Positions 9,672 through 18,430 of a stretch of 63,247 bases of DNA are shown here, piece by piece. The notes beneath the pieces were generated by a model. The model was not told where the DNA came from and did no database searches. It saw only the letters and a program-made list of their open reading frames with translations. The stretch comes from Asticcacaulis benevestitus DSM 16100 = ATCC BAA-896 (GTDB taxonomy: Bacteria > Pseudomonadota > Alphaproteobacteria > Caulobacterales > Caulobacteraceae). The DNA is taken from assembly GCF_000376105.1 (NCBI RefSeq), contig NZ_AQWM01000022.1, positions 1-63,247 on the forward strand, in the 5' to 3' direction. A program made the position numbers and the translations under genes. Within the stretch, counting starts at the first letter, position 1. Each line of letters starts with the position of its first letter.

Positions 9672-10106
9672 TTAGGGCGCTTTAGCGGTGCTTGCCTTGT
9701 CAATCTGGTCGATTAGGGCCTCGCAAACATCCAACTCACTTGACAGTTCTTCACCGGTCAGCAAGGCAAGATCCAATTTGATGTCGTCACTTGGGGCATC
9801 TGCATCCTCAAAATAATCCGCCAAATCTTCCCAAATATAGGCGAGGCCAACATATTCGCTTTCAAGGTCTTTGAGCTTTTTCGTTTGTTCGGGCGTCGGG
9901 TTTGCGCCGGCTTCCTTGATCGCCGAATCCTGCTCTTTTTCCACCTGATCCATCATGGCGCTGACTTCGTAGGACAGGCCTAAACAGCGCGAACGGACTT
10001 CAGGAGTGTCCTGCGGTGCATTGACGTCCTGAGCCGCCGCTGAGTCCGCGGTGGCGATCAAGGCAGCGACAAACATAATGAAGGTGATATGGGTAACGTG
10101 GCGCAT
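9672..10106 (-). CDS. Small exported acidic protein, unknown
   Basis: A 144-residue protein with a clear signal peptide (MRHVTHITFIMFVAALIATADSAAA). The mature part is acidic and helical, with two cysteines (SRCLG and DVCEAL) and a likely coiled coil around residues 50-80 (VEKEQDSAIKEAG and TKKLKDLES). I do not recognise a family. It lies 23 bp downstream of the next minus-strand gene and is probably its operon partner. Confidence 0.65.
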   Translation of the reverse strand: MRHVTHITFIMFVAALIATADSAAAQDVNAPQDTPEVRSRCLGLSYEVSAMMDQVEKEQDSAIKEAGANPTPEQTKKLKDLESEYVGLAYIWEDLADYFEDADAPSDDIKLDLALLTGEELSSELDVCEALIDQIDKASTAKAP

Positions 10107-10129
10107 GTGACGTCTTCCAGCTGATGATT

Positions 10130-11194
10130 TTATAGGCCGGCTTTAAGCTTGGCCGTGGCAGCCTGGGAGACGCCCTTGAGCGCACCCGTCACATCTTTCT
10201 GCCAAAGCGAGGGGTCGACGACGACGTCAAATGACTTGGTCTTGCTCATGCCCACGCCACCCATAAGACTTATCGCGTTGCCAAGAATTTCGCCGGTTTT
10301 CTGCCCTTTGCTGCGGTTGTCGTCGGTGGCTTGAATAGCCGCGCTGTCGATCATCAAAGGGGCTTGCAATTGCAACCGCAGGCGATTCTGCGGGTCGATC
10401 ATCGTCGCCTTGGCATTGGGCGTAATGAGGAAAACCTGAGTGGCCGCCGGCTTTATCATAAGACCAAACTCCGCCTTGGTCTTGGCGTTGCGCGCAAGCG
10501 CGCGTAAGCCTCTGCGATCGCTGGCCGACAGCGAGGCAAAATCGACGACAGCTCTAAATCCGGCCACCGCGGCACCTGACTGGCTCATAAGCTCAGCTTC
10601 CTTACGGACGATCTGGGCATTCCCGACCGCCGTCATCGAGCCACCGCCGGCGAGATCGGGCAGCATGGTTGGCAAAAAGTAATAGTTCATACCGGTCGGC
10701 GCAAAGAATACAGACGTGACCTGGTTCATGCCTTTTACGGCCTGACCGGACTGTTTCGACGATGCCATGATCTCGTTAAACGCGCTGTAGGTCCGCGCCT
10801 CGTCGGGCGAAACAACCTCAAGTCCGGCGGCCTTAAGATCGGCGACAAAGCTGGCATATATCTCGTCAGTTACAGCCTGCATCTGGATTGCAGTTGGGCC
10901 TTCGAGATGGACAGCAGTCTTGGAGTGAGCCCCGCCGGCGCCTGTGGCATTGGCTTGTGCATCCACCACGAACTGGATCTGGAAGAAGGGAATGATGACT
11001 TTTTTCACCCCCTTGGCGCCGTTATCTTGATTCATCCAGAATAGAGCGTTGCCGTCCTGCGCATGCGAAGTGTTAGGGTCGAAATCGATCGGCTTCTGAA
11101 TCGAAACGGCTTTTTCTGCCAGGGCCGGCTGGTATGTGCCGGTTGCGAGGGCAAGTGTGAGGAGGGCCAAGGCCGGCAAGCAGCTTCGTTTCAT
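10130..11194 (-). CDS. Exported protein of unknown function, 354 aa
   Basis: The N-terminus is a signal peptide (MKRSCLPALALLTLALATG, cleavage near ALAEKAV). The mature protein is likely periplasmic, with a conserved-looking segment around VKKVIIPFFQIQFVVDAQANA and a glycine-rich stretch near EILGNAISLMGGVGMSKTKSFDVVVDP. I do not recognise a family. It is transcribed divergently from the histidine kinase gene, and the intergenic region carries a palindrome that is repeated beyond the two-component genes, so it is a candidate target of that system. Confidence 0.65.
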   Translation of the reverse strand: MKRSCLPALALLTLALATGTYQPALAEKAVSIQKPIDFDPNTSHAQDGNALFWMNQDNGAKGVKKVIIPFFQIQFVVDAQANATGAGGAHSKTAVHLEGPTAIQMQAVTDEIYASFVADLKAAGLEVVSPDEARTYSAFNEIMASSKQSGQAVKGMNQVTSVFFAPTGMNYYFLPTMLPDLAGGGSMTAVGNAQIVRKEAELMSQSGAAVAGFRAVVDFASLSASDRRGLRALARNAKTKAEFGLMIKPAATQVFLITPNAKATMIDPQNRLRLQLQAPLMIDSAAIQATDDNRSKGQKTGEILGNAISLMGGVGMSKTKSFDVVVDPSLWQKDVTGALKGVSQAATAKLKAGL

Positions 11195-11274
11195 GTTTTT
11201 TTCCCAATAGGTTTGTTTGCGCGGCGTCCGCCGTCATGTTGCGCGCAGACTATGGGGTGACTTTTTCAGCGTCA

Positions 11275-11290
11275 CCCTCTGAACAGAGGG
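11275..11290. promoter_or_regulatory. Perfect inverted repeat CCCTCTGAACAGAGGG, putative response-regulator site
   Basis: Two 7-base arms (CCCTCTG and CAGAGGG) flank AA, preceded by GTCA. It lies between the divergent exported-protein gene (start 11194) and the kinase gene (start 11350). A near-identical copy lies at 14250-14265, before the CAP-protein gene. Binding by the NarL-type regulator encoded between them is inferred from position only. Confidence 0.55.
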
Positions 11291-11349
11291 GATGAATGAA
11301 ATAAAAAACAAGGTTATGAAGGTGGTGGCCATTAGAACAGGGACTTATT

Positions 11350-13539
11350 TTGCAAAGCCTTTCGATCTCGAACCTGAAAGCGCTTCTGGCTTCCCAAAAG
11401 CAGCGGGCCTGGAAACTATGGCTGATCCTGACGATCGCAGTTCTGAGTACAGCTATAAGTTTTGGATTGGCGCTGCAGGGCAAGACGCTTGAGGGGCTGA
11501 TCCGTGGCACAGATACGCTGAACCTGGCCGTGACCGGACATCCCGCCTCCTCTCTAATAAGCCTTAAGCGTTCCGGAGAGATGCCTTTTGTGGTTCTCCC
11601 TTCTGATCTTATCACGCAAATAGACGCGATCGAAACCTATGCGGAGGTCGATGCTTATCTAGAACGTCAGGACGAGATCATGACTATTCTCAAAGGCCCG
11701 ACCGTCATAGTGGGGCTTCAGCCAGTGGGTAGACCAGCCTTTGAAGCCGAGGTTAAGGTAATAGCACTCAGAATTTCAGACTTCGACGGCAGCTTTTGGG
11801 TTTGCCTATTTGTCGGGCTTACCGCCTTCCTGGTCGGCGGATGTGTCTGGTGCCTGAAGCCGGACGAGAAGGTTACCCAGGTTCTTGCCCTCAATGGCTT
11901 CGGCATGTTGATCGCTGCGGTCTCCAGCAGTGCGGCCTTTGCCCAGCCCTTTGCCTTGCCCTCCGGGATGATCTCCGCGCTCACTGCGCTCAACCATTTT
12001 GCGACCGTCCTTTTCGGCCTGACAACGGTCGGTATCTTCCTTCTCTTTCCAAAACCTCTCATTTCCAATCGCCAATACTGGCTCTTCTTGGCCGCCGGCG
12101 TGCCCCTTCTGGTCTTGGATCAGCTCCGCCTCCTGAGCATCCCAAGCGGCCTTATCATCTTTTGTTTCCTGGTGGTCATCGCCGCCATAGGGCTCGTCGC
12201 CATTCAGTTTCACAACACCAGGCGCGCGCCTCATCTACGTGCCTCCCTCGTGTGGATGGGGCTGGCAGTAATTGCCAGCGGCGGCATCTGGTGCGTGACC
12301 ATCGCCGCCTATGCGCTTCAGGGGCAGTTCGACACTATGCCTGAGAGCTTTATCTTCCTGAGCTTTCTGATCCTGTACGTCGGTATCGCTGTAGGTGTCG
12401 CGCGCTTTCGCTTGTTTGATGTCGGCGACTGGGCCTTACGCCTGTTTTTCTTTACGGCCGCCGCCCTTCTTTTCATCTGCCTCGATGCGGCTCTCATCTA
12501 TATGGCCGGCATGGCGCAAAACTCCGCTATGGCCGTGGCCTTGCTGGTGATCGCGTTCGGTTATCTGCCGTTTCGTGACATGCTGTGGCGCAGGTTTGTG
12601 CGTTCAAAAACGCTCAGCGAAAACGAGCTTATGGGGCATGTGCTTGAGATGGCTTTCGAGCCTGAAACGTCACAACGCCAGGTTCAGTGGCAAGCCTTGC
12701 TGCAAAAGCTGTTTGTGCCTCTAACTATTTCACCCTCTCCCGTCCCGGTAAGTGAGACCTATATCGACAAGGACAACCTCCACCTGTTTGTGCCTGGTCA
12801 TCTGGACACGCCTGCCCTTCAGGTCTCCTATCCGCAATCCGGACGCGGCCTGTTTGCGCCACGGCATATCGATCTTGTTGATCACATACTTCGGCTGTCC
12901 CGCAAGGCGGCTTTGGGCCTTAATGCCTATGAGCGCGGAGCGGCGGAGCAGCGTCAGCGATTGGCGCAGGATCTCCATGATGACGTCGGCGCCAAACTGG
13001 TCTCAGGCCTGATCGTGGCAGACGAAGCCTCCCGCCCTTTCATTTATGGCGCCCTGAACGATATTCGTGAAATTGCCGCAGCGCTTGTCAATGAAAGGGC
13101 CCCCCTGGATCGCACCCTTGCCGAAATACGCCATGAGGCTGTTCGCCGTCTCGATGCTGCGAAGATCGCACTTGAATGGCCGCTATGGCCGGAGGACGAA
13201 GCCTTCGTTGAACTGACGGCATTGCAGAAAAAAGCACTGGCCTCGACCGTCCGGGAGGCGATCACCAATATCATCAAACATTCGGGCGCGACGTGTGTGA
13301 CGGCGTTGTTCCGGATAGAAGGGGAGGTGCTAAGGGCCCGTCTGGTGGACGATGGTGGCGGATTTCCAGATGCCGTTCTGGACGGGCAATCGGGCGGTCA
13401 GGGGCTGAAAAGTATGATGGATCGGATTGGCCAGATGAACGGCAAAGTCCGGCTCGAAAACCTTGCCGCTGGTGCCTCGGTCGCGTTTGACTTTCCACTG
13501 ACGCCGGCATCTGCTTTTAAATTGGGAGTACACGCATGA
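11350..13539 (+). CDS. NarL-type sensor histidine kinase with PDZ-like extracytoplasmic segment
   Basis: A 729-residue membrane kinase. One transmembrane helix (about 22-44) is followed by a roughly 95-residue extracytoplasmic segment whose centre (PSDLITQIDAIETYAEVDAY) reads like a PDZ domain, then by about eight transmembrane helices (140-420). The cytoplasmic part has the HisKA_3 box LAQDLHDDVGAKL (His is the phosphorylation site) and a HATPase domain with ITNIIKHS, VDDGGGF and GQGLKSM. This order (TM, PDZ-like, many TMs, HisKA_3) recalls ComP of Bacillus. The start is a TTG, which fits the position of the first helix. The response regulator gene overlaps its 3' end (ATGA). Confidence 0.88.
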   Translation: MQSLSISNLKALLASQKQRAWKLWLILTIAVLSTAISFGLALQGKTLEGLIRGTDTLNLAVTGHPASSLISLKRSGEMPFVVLPSDLITQIDAIETYAEVDAYLERQDEIMTILKGPTVIVGLQPVGRPAFEAEVKVIALRISDFDGSFWVCLFVGLTAFLVGGCVWCLKPDEKVTQVLALNGFGMLIAAVSSSAAFAQPFALPSGMISALTALNHFATVLFGLTTVGIFLLFPKPLISNRQYWLFLAAGVPLLVLDQLRLLSIPSGLIIFCFLVVIAAIGLVAIQFHNTRRAPHLRASLVWMGLAVIASGGIWCVTIAAYALQGQFDTMPESFIFLSFLILYVGIAVGVARFRLFDVGDWALRLFFFTAAALLFICLDAALIYMAGMAQNSAMAVALLVIAFGYLPFRDMLWRRFVRSKTLSENELMGHVLEMAFEPETSQRQVQWQALLQKLFVPLTISPSPVPVSETYIDKDNLHLFVPGHLDTPALQVSYPQSGRGLFAPRHIDLVDHILRLSRKAALGLNAYERGAAEQRQRLAQDLHDDVGAKLVSGLIVADEASRPFIYGALNDIREIAAALVNERAPLDRTLAEIRHEAVRRLDAAKIALEWPLWPEDEAFVELTALQKKALASTVREAITNIIKHSGATCVTALFRIEGEVLRARLVDDGGGFPDAVLDGQSGGQGLKSMMDRIGQMNGKVRLENLAAGASVAFDFPLTPASAFKLGVHA

Positions 13540-14195
13540 CACCTCAGACCGTTTGTCTGCTTGTCGAAGACCAAACCCCGAACCAGGTGCGGATGAAGCA
13601 GGCGCTTATGGCGGCCTTTCCTGATATCAAGGTCGAGGTTGTTGGCAGTCTGAAAGAGGCCCGACACTGGTTATCCGGCGAACAATCCAAGACCGATTAC
13701 GTCTTTGAACTGGCCGTTATCGACCTTGGCCTTCCGGACGGTTCGGGCATTGATCTGATTACGGACATCACAAAAAGCCATCCACTGGTCACCTGTATTG
13801 TCTCCAGCATCTATGATGACGATGTACACCTCTTCGATGCACTGTCGGCCGGGGCTCGGGGCTATCTGGTGAAAAACCAGGAACCTGAAATGATTGTGCA
13901 CTATCTCCAGCGCATTAAACAGGGTGAGCCACCTTTGTCACCCTCCGTCGCTTTACGATTGCTCAAGCATTTCCGCACCCACACTGTCACCGAACAGCCG
14001 GACATACATCTGACCGGTCGTGAGACCGAAACCCTGGCGCTGCTCGCCCGCGGTCTGACGATTGCAGAGGTGGCCAGACACCTGCTTCTGAGCCCGCCCA
14101 CCGTTGCGGGTTATGTCAGGACCATCTACCAAAAGCTGAACATCTCGACCCGTGCCGAGGCCACATTGCAGGCTGTCAAACGCGGGTTGGCATAA
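13536..14195 (+). CDS. NarL/FixJ-family response regulator
   Basis: A 219-residue regulator: receiver domain (about 1-125) with the phosphorylation Asp in LAVIDLGLPDGSG and the conserved Lys in GYLVKNQE, then a LuxR-type helix-turn-helix (about 155-219; LTGRETETLALLARGLTIAE and VAGYVRTIYQKLNISTRAEA). The start overlaps the kinase stop by four bases, so the two are coupled. Candidate binding sites are the matching palindromes at 11275-11290 and 14250-14265, which would place the divergent exported gene and the CAP-protein operon under its control. Confidence 0.93.
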   Translation: MTPQTVCLLVEDQTPNQVRMKQALMAAFPDIKVEVVGSLKEARHWLSGEQSKTDYVFELAVIDLGLPDGSGIDLITDITKSHPLVTCIVSSIYDDDVHLFDALSAGARGYLVKNQEPEMIVHYLQRIKQGEPPLSPSVALRLLKHFRTHTVTEQPDIHLTGRETETLALLARGLTIAEVARHLLLSPPTVAGYVRTIYQKLNISTRAEATLQAVKRGLA

Positions 14196-14249
14196 GGTTC
14201 ATCGCACGGACAAGACGCCAATATTGGGGTCGTAAATTGTTGTCACACC

Positions 14250-14265
14250 CCCTCTGTTCAGACGG
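14250..14265. promoter_or_regulatory. Second copy of the CCCTCTG-type palindrome
   Basis: CCCTCTGTTCAGACGG differs at one position from a perfect palindrome and matches, in inverted orientation, the site at 11275-11290. It lies 50 bases before the start of the CAP-domain gene, a position suited to activation or repression of that transcript. Confidence 0.55.
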
Positions 14266-14314
14266 TGGCAAGGTCTTAAGAGCCGCGTAAGGTGCCTCCA
14301 GATCAGGGGTATAT

Positions 14315-14797
14315 ATGAAAATCTGCACACTCATTTTCGCCTTGCTGGCCGTTTCCCCGTCGGCCTATGCCTCGGATATGGCGGGGGAACTGCTGGCTGT
14401 CCACAATGCTGAGCGCAGTCAGGTTGGGGCGCCCGCGCTTTCCTGGAACGATGATCTTGCTCGTGATGCCCAGACATGGGCCGATCATCTGGCGACCAGA
14501 GGTACGTTCGAACACTCGACAACAGGTGACGGCGAGAACCTGTGGATGGGCAGCGGGGGCGCCTTTACGCCTACCCAGATGGCGCAGGCCTGGGCGGATG
14601 AAAAAGCCAAGTTCAAATATGGCGCGTTTCCCGACCTCAGCACCGACGGAAACTGGGCCAATGTCGGCCATTACACGCAGATGATCTGGAACACGACGAC
14701 GGACGTCGGTTGCGCCAAGGCAACGGGTAGGGGGTGGGATATCCTCGTATGCCGCTATCGCGCCCCAGGAAATGTCTATGGCCAAAAGCCCTATTAA
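14315..14797 (+). CDS. Secreted CAP-domain (SCP/PR-1-like) protein
   Basis: A 160-residue protein with a signal peptide (MKICTLIFALLAVSPSAYA) and one CAP domain that fills the mature part. Family motifs visible are HNAERSQVGAPALSWND, GENLW, GHYTQMIWNTTTDVGCAKA and ILVCRYRAPGN. It is unusually close to the plant/eukaryote PR-1 form, with both conserved cysteines (GCAKA and VCRY). CAP proteins are secreted and have diverse roles, including lipid binding; the role here is unknown. The next gene begins 19 bp later. Confidence 0.9.
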   Translation: MKICTLIFALLAVSPSAYASDMAGELLAVHNAERSQVGAPALSWNDDLARDAQTWADHLATRGTFEHSTTGDGENLWMGSGGAFTPTQMAQAWADEKAKFKYGAFPDLSTDGNWANVGHYTQMIWNTTTDVGCAKATGRGWDILVCRYRAPGNVYGQKPY

Positions 14798-14816
14798 AGC
14801 CCGGCAGGAGCCCCAG

Positions 14817-16031
14817 ATGCATCGCTTAAGACGCTCGCTATTTGTGTTACTTGCTGCCTTTACGGTGGCGCCCATAGCCGCCCAAGCCGACTGGAATGCC
14901 GCCAACGACGAGGCCAACCGGCAGCGTATGATGAGCGATATGCGCGCCAACGCCGCCGCCGCCGACCGGCGCAGTTTTGAGGCGCAGCAACGCTCGAACA
15001 GCTACACCTCCTCTACAAACCGAGGATCGTCCTCGTCAAGCTCAGGCGCGTCTGGCGTCTCATCCTACGCGCCTTACGAATATAAGGCTGAAGGTCCGCA
15101 CAGCGTCGTGGCGACCTATTATTTCACCGTCCGCGTACAGGAAACCGAGGCACAGACCATTGCGCGGCTCAAAACCGAGGCGATGGCCGGCAATGCGCAG
15201 TCTCAGTTCGATCTCGGCCGCGTTTATTACACTGGCTACAGCGTGCCGGTGGATCTTGCCCAGGCGCGTAAATGGTTCTGCGAAGCGGCCCTGCACGATC
15301 ATCCTATCGCCAAATCGCAATGCGCTGGCATGATGTATAACGGGCAGGGTGGGGCGGTAGAGGAAGCGCCGGCCATGGCGCTACTCAAGGATTCGGCGGC
15401 GAAATCAGAGCCCTATGGCATGGCGCTCTACGGCTTCTTCACCATCGCCGAGACAGCGCGCCGGGGGAATGTCGATGAAGCTCAGCCTGAGGCGATAGCC
15501 TACCTTGTCCGCGCGGCGGACAGTGGCGAAATGATCGCACAGGCGACGCTTGGTACGGTCGTGTTTTTCTATGGCACGCATGGCGCGACGCAGGATGTGC
15601 CGCGCGCCATAGGCTATATCCGTCAGGCCGCCGCGCAGCACGATCCGATGTCGATGGATATGCTGGGTATGATGCTGGTTTCTGGCCGCAACGGCGTCGA
15701 AAAAAACATACCGGAAGGTTTGCGCCTCTTGAAGGCCGCGGCAGCGGCCGGCAAGGCCGACGCGGCGGGTGTGCTCGCCATTCTGCTCAGCCAAGACAGT
15801 ATGGGCGTGCGCGATGAGGCGGCCGCTTTCGCCTATGCTGACCAAGCCGCCAAAGCCGGTGATCGCCAGGGACAGGTCGTGTTGGCCAAGTTTTACTATT
15901 TCGGCCAGGGCACGGAAAAGAATCTCACCGAAGCCGCCCGCTGGTTTAGCGCCGCGGCGGCCCAAGGCGATGCGGAATCGATCGACGCCCTCAAAGAACC
16001 TGACCTTGCTCAGGCTGCTTCACAGCTCTAA
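14817..16031 (+). CDS. Exported Sel1-repeat protein with Ser-rich linker
   Basis: A 404-residue protein from the ATG at 14817, which follows a CAGGAG ribosome site; an in-frame ATG at 14772 overlaps the CAP gene and precedes the signal peptide. The signal peptide ends AAQA. A serine-rich, low-complexity linker (about residues 60-85) leads to Sel1 repeats (AQSQFDLGRVYYTGYSV, GQVVLAKFYYFGQGT and others). It sits in an apparent operon with the CAP protein and the next small protein and is the third exported Sel1 protein in the first 16 kb. Confidence 0.83.
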   Translation: MHRLRRSLFVLLAAFTVAPIAAQADWNAANDEANRQRMMSDMRANAAAADRRSFEAQQRSNSYTSSTNRGSSSSSSGASGVSSYAPYEYKAEGPHSVVATYYFTVRVQETEAQTIARLKTEAMAGNAQSQFDLGRVYYTGYSVPVDLAQARKWFCEAALHDHPIAKSQCAGMMYNGQGGAVEEAPAMALLKDSAAKSEPYGMALYGFFTIAETARRGNVDEAQPEAIAYLVRAADSGEMIAQATLGTVVFFYGTHGATQDVPRAIGYIRQAAAQHDPMSMDMLGMMLVSGRNGVEKNIPEGLRLLKAAAAAGKADAAGVLAILLSQDSMGVRDEAAAFAYADQAAKAGDRQGQVVLAKFYYFGQGTEKNLTEAARWFSAAAAQGDAESIDALKEPDLAQAASQL

Positions 16032-16047
16032 AACCGAAGGAAACCCC

Positions 16048-16506
16048 ATGCGCAAATTTATCATCGCCTCCGCTGCAGTCACCTTGCTGATCGCGCCTGC
16101 CGCACAGGCCCAAGATCCCAATATCTGCCCCGTTTTGCGCACCGTGTTAGACGCTTCGGTGACACATTTTAAATCCATCAAGGGCAAGAAGATCGAATCC
16201 GACACCTGGAAGGTGACGTCGAACCTGCCCTATGCCGACAACTGTCAGATCGACAATGTCCTGGCGCCGGAAATCCGATACAAGTGTTTCTTCAGTTCGT
16301 CCGACCGCTCAGCGACGCCGTCCACGTTGAAGGCCATGGGAGACGTTTATGCCAATAACATTGGCGCCTGCCGTAACGAATTTACCCGCGCGACAAATGA
16401 ATTTTCCGCCAATTCAACCGACTTCAGCGATGCCTCCGGCGTCAGGGTGGACGTGACGGTCTACAGCGATTTCTTCACGGTTGGCGTCTACGAGCCGCAG
16501 AGCTAA
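16048..16506 (+). CDS. Small exported cysteine-containing protein, unknown
   Basis: A 152-residue protein starting at the ATG at 16048, 16 bp after the Sel1 gene and after GAAGGAAA. The signal peptide is MRKFIIASAAVTLLIAPAAQA. Four cysteines in the mature part (ICPV, NCQI, KCFF and ACRN) suggest disulfides. I do not recognise a family. Its place at the end of the CAP-Sel1 operon suggests a joint envelope role. Confidence 0.7.
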   Translation: MRKFIIASAAVTLLIAPAAQAQDPNICPVLRTVLDASVTHFKSIKGKKIESDTWKVTSNLPYADNCQIDNVLAPEIRYKCFFSSSDRSATPSTLKAMGDVYANNIGACRNEFTRATNEFSANSTDFSDASGVRVDVTVYSDFFTVGVYEPQS

Positions 16507-17080
16507 ATTTTACGTGACGAATTTTCCTCTGATGTAGCAAGGTTAGTCGACCTTGCGCAGGGCGGCGACCTCAGCTTCCAGCTCCACAATGCGATTGCGC
16601 AAGGCAGAAGTCGTCGCCTCAATTTGTGAGGCTGTAAAGCGGGGTGTGATGTTCTGAGGCCAATTCCAGTCAAACGCTTCAAGTTTAAGGACGTTCCAGT
16701 CGTCGCAAATTCGGAAAAAGGGTGTGCGAGCGGCTTGTCGAGCTGGCGAGACCATAGACGACGCCTCACTTGCCCACCTTACGCCGCGGGGCTGGGAGCA
16801 TATCAACCTCACTGGCGACCACATCTGGCACGACGCCGCGAAACTCACCCAGCGGATAGATGGCATGTGGGCACTAAGGCACGTAGGTTCGAGACCGAGG
16901 ATCATAAGGTCGGCGGTATGATGGTCTTGATTTGTCCGCTCATGCTACAAAAATGCGCGTTTGGTTGCCGCTCGCTGGCCAGTATGGCGTTTTTCGATCT
17001 CGTTTTCCCGACTGGCCTGCGCCTGCTTGACCTCACGCGATGAAGGCAGGGCAGGGTCGAAGGGTTTTTATAAGGACCCA
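16507..17080. other. Gene-poor scar region with transposon remnants
   Basis: No intact gene is seen. The segment contains the Tn3 transposase tail listed separately, and on the minus strand a short open frame ending at 16543 (tail WNWPQNITPRFTASQIEATT and a coiled-coil end ELEAEVAALRKVD) that looks like the end of a protein cut at the junction near 16720. I cannot identify that fragment. Confidence 0.5.
16724..16860 (+). pseudogene. Tn3-family transposase, C-terminal remnant
   Basis: The frame reads IDDASLAHLTPRGWEHINL followed by TGDHIWHD, which is the conserved carboxyl end of Tn3-family transposases (typical LSPLGWEHINLTGDYxW). Only about 45 residues are left, without start or catalytic residues. 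It shows that a Tn3-type element once inserted here and was mostly deleted. Confidence 0.8.
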
Positions 17081-17911
17081 TCAGGCCAGGAGGTGGCCGC
17101 CCGTCAGTTTTGAGAGGCGATCGGCTGTTTCATGTACCCTAAGGCCCAGTGAAGGTAGGCGTTCCACCGTCAGCCGCGTGCTTGGCCCGGAAAGGGAAAT
17201 GCCGGCATGCGCCTCGCCAAACTCATTGAAGATGGCTGCAGCCACGCACCTCATACCTGGATTGGCCTCTTCATCATCGATGGACCAGCCGCGCTCTCGG
17301 ATCAGAGAGAGATTTTCGCGCAAAGCGTTCGGCTCTGTAATCGTGGCGGCTGTAAAACGGGTCAGGGCGCGGGTGTTGAGGAAAACGTCGATGCGCGACG
17401 CTGTCATTTCTGCCAACAGCGCCTTGCCAATACCCGAAGCATGGATTGCACGCCGCTCTCCGATACGAAAGAACGCGCGAATAGGCTCCTGACATTCCAC
17501 CTGCGAGATGAAGACAATCTCGTAACCGTCAAGCATTGCCATATTGACGGTCTCGCCGGTCGCTTCCATCAACTCCGTCATAAGGGGGCGCGCAGCAAGC
17601 AGGATCTTATTGCGGCGCTGGAAGGCCATGCCAATGCGCAGAGCTTCAATGCCGATCGACCATTTTTGTGTGAGGTCGTCACAGGCGACCAGATCGTGCG
17701 CAGATAATGTACCTAAAAGGCGGTGCGTGGATGACACCGGAAGGCCCGCTTCATCCGCCAGCGCGGTCAGGGTAAGGCCGTCATGATGCGACAGAACCTT
17801 CAGCAAGCTCAATGCTTTTTCGAGCGATTGGTTGGTTTTTGCATCGCTGTCCTTTTGAAATTTGTCTTCGCGGGGACGCCCGCGCGGGCGACGCTCTGGG
17901 GAAGGACTCAT
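17081..17911 (-). CDS. IclR-family transcriptional regulator
   Basis: A 276-residue regulator with an N-terminal winged helix (about 28-90; LTALADEAGLPVSSTHRLLG) after a basic PRGRPRED tail, and a C-terminal IclR ligand domain (IGMAFQRR, HASGIGKALLAEM, GMRCVAAAIFNEFGEAHAGI). From memory it resembles the BhcR/GlcR branch more than KdgR. It is divergent from the xylan/glucuronate cluster starting at 18431 and may control it, but the palindromes in that promoter look more like GntR sites. The effector is unknown. Confidence 0.9.
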   Translation of the reverse strand: MSPSPERRPRGRPREDKFQKDSDAKTNQSLEKALSLLKVLSHHDGLTLTALADEAGLPVSSTHRLLGTLSAHDLVACDDLTQKWSIGIEALRIGMAFQRRNKILLAARPLMTELMEATGETVNMAMLDGYEIVFISQVECQEPIRAFFRIGERRAIHASGIGKALLAEMTASRIDVFLNTRALTRFTAATITEPNALRENLSLIRERGWSIDDEEANPGMRCVAAAIFNEFGEAHAGISLSGPSTRLTVERLPSLGLRVHETADRLSKLTGGHLLA

Positions 17912-18250
17912 GATGCACCTAAAAGCTCAAAAGAGTGCACAGACTATGCCCAAATCTCAGAAATGGACATAGGTTTCAGTTAAGGGGGCAATGGCCAAGT
18001 GTCATTCGGATGGCTTGGCGATACCTGTAGAGGCGCAGCCGTAAGATTGAGGTCTTGCCATCTGGAATGGTCAGGTCACGTCCTTGATAGCTTTGATCAC
18101 CATTCAGCCACGCCGATGAGGCGCCTCAGGCCGTTGCGAACGAAATTATAGATATAAGGACGGCAAGAACCGTGAACTGGCGCATGTAATCTATCTCTGG
18201 CCTCTTTTGCCTTTATCTGTTTAATCTGGGCGTAAGTCGGGATCGGCGAA

Positions 18251-18265
18251 TTTGGTCATACCAAA
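18251..18265. promoter_or_regulatory. Palindrome TTTGGTCATACCAAA upstream of manD
   Basis: Perfect 6-base arms around CAT. The TTGGTNNNACCAA pattern is typical for FadR-type GntR regulators, including hexuronate regulators. It lies about 165 bases before the manD start. The regulator is not in the immediate neighbourhood. Confidence 0.6.
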
Positions 18266-18361
18266 ATGAACGGCTTAAATCCCTTGTGTGTCAGGATTCT
18301 ACAAGCATGTTATGTTTTAAGGACTGCATTTTTTCGTTGAGGCCTTGATCGCAATGGCATA

Positions 18362-18374
18362 TTGGTCTGACCAA
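18362..18374. promoter_or_regulatory. Second palindrome TTGGTCTGACCAA upstream of manD
   Basis: The same half-sites as at 18251-18265, about 56 bases before the manD start. Two copies 111 bases apart suggest a real operator pair, possibly with looping. Confidence 0.6.
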
Positions 18375-18430
18375 CCGCATCGGTGAAGATGCCCTTGTCT
18401 TTACTTTAGGCTGCAACAGGAAGCACGATT

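Larger units (their letters stand above)
17912..18430. other. Intergenic regulatory region between iclR-like gene and manD
   Basis: No gene is seen in these 519 bases. Two palindromes lie in its last third (listed separately). A short plus-strand frame at about 18107-18187 ends ANEIIDIRTARTVNWRM and may be a leftover of an older gene, but it has no start or context. Confidence 0.5.

Noticed and set aside
16543-16905. 120-codon minus-strand frame over the Tn3 remnant
   Set aside because: Its first half is the antisense of the Tn3 transposase tail; only the last 50 codons look protein-like and they have no start of their own.
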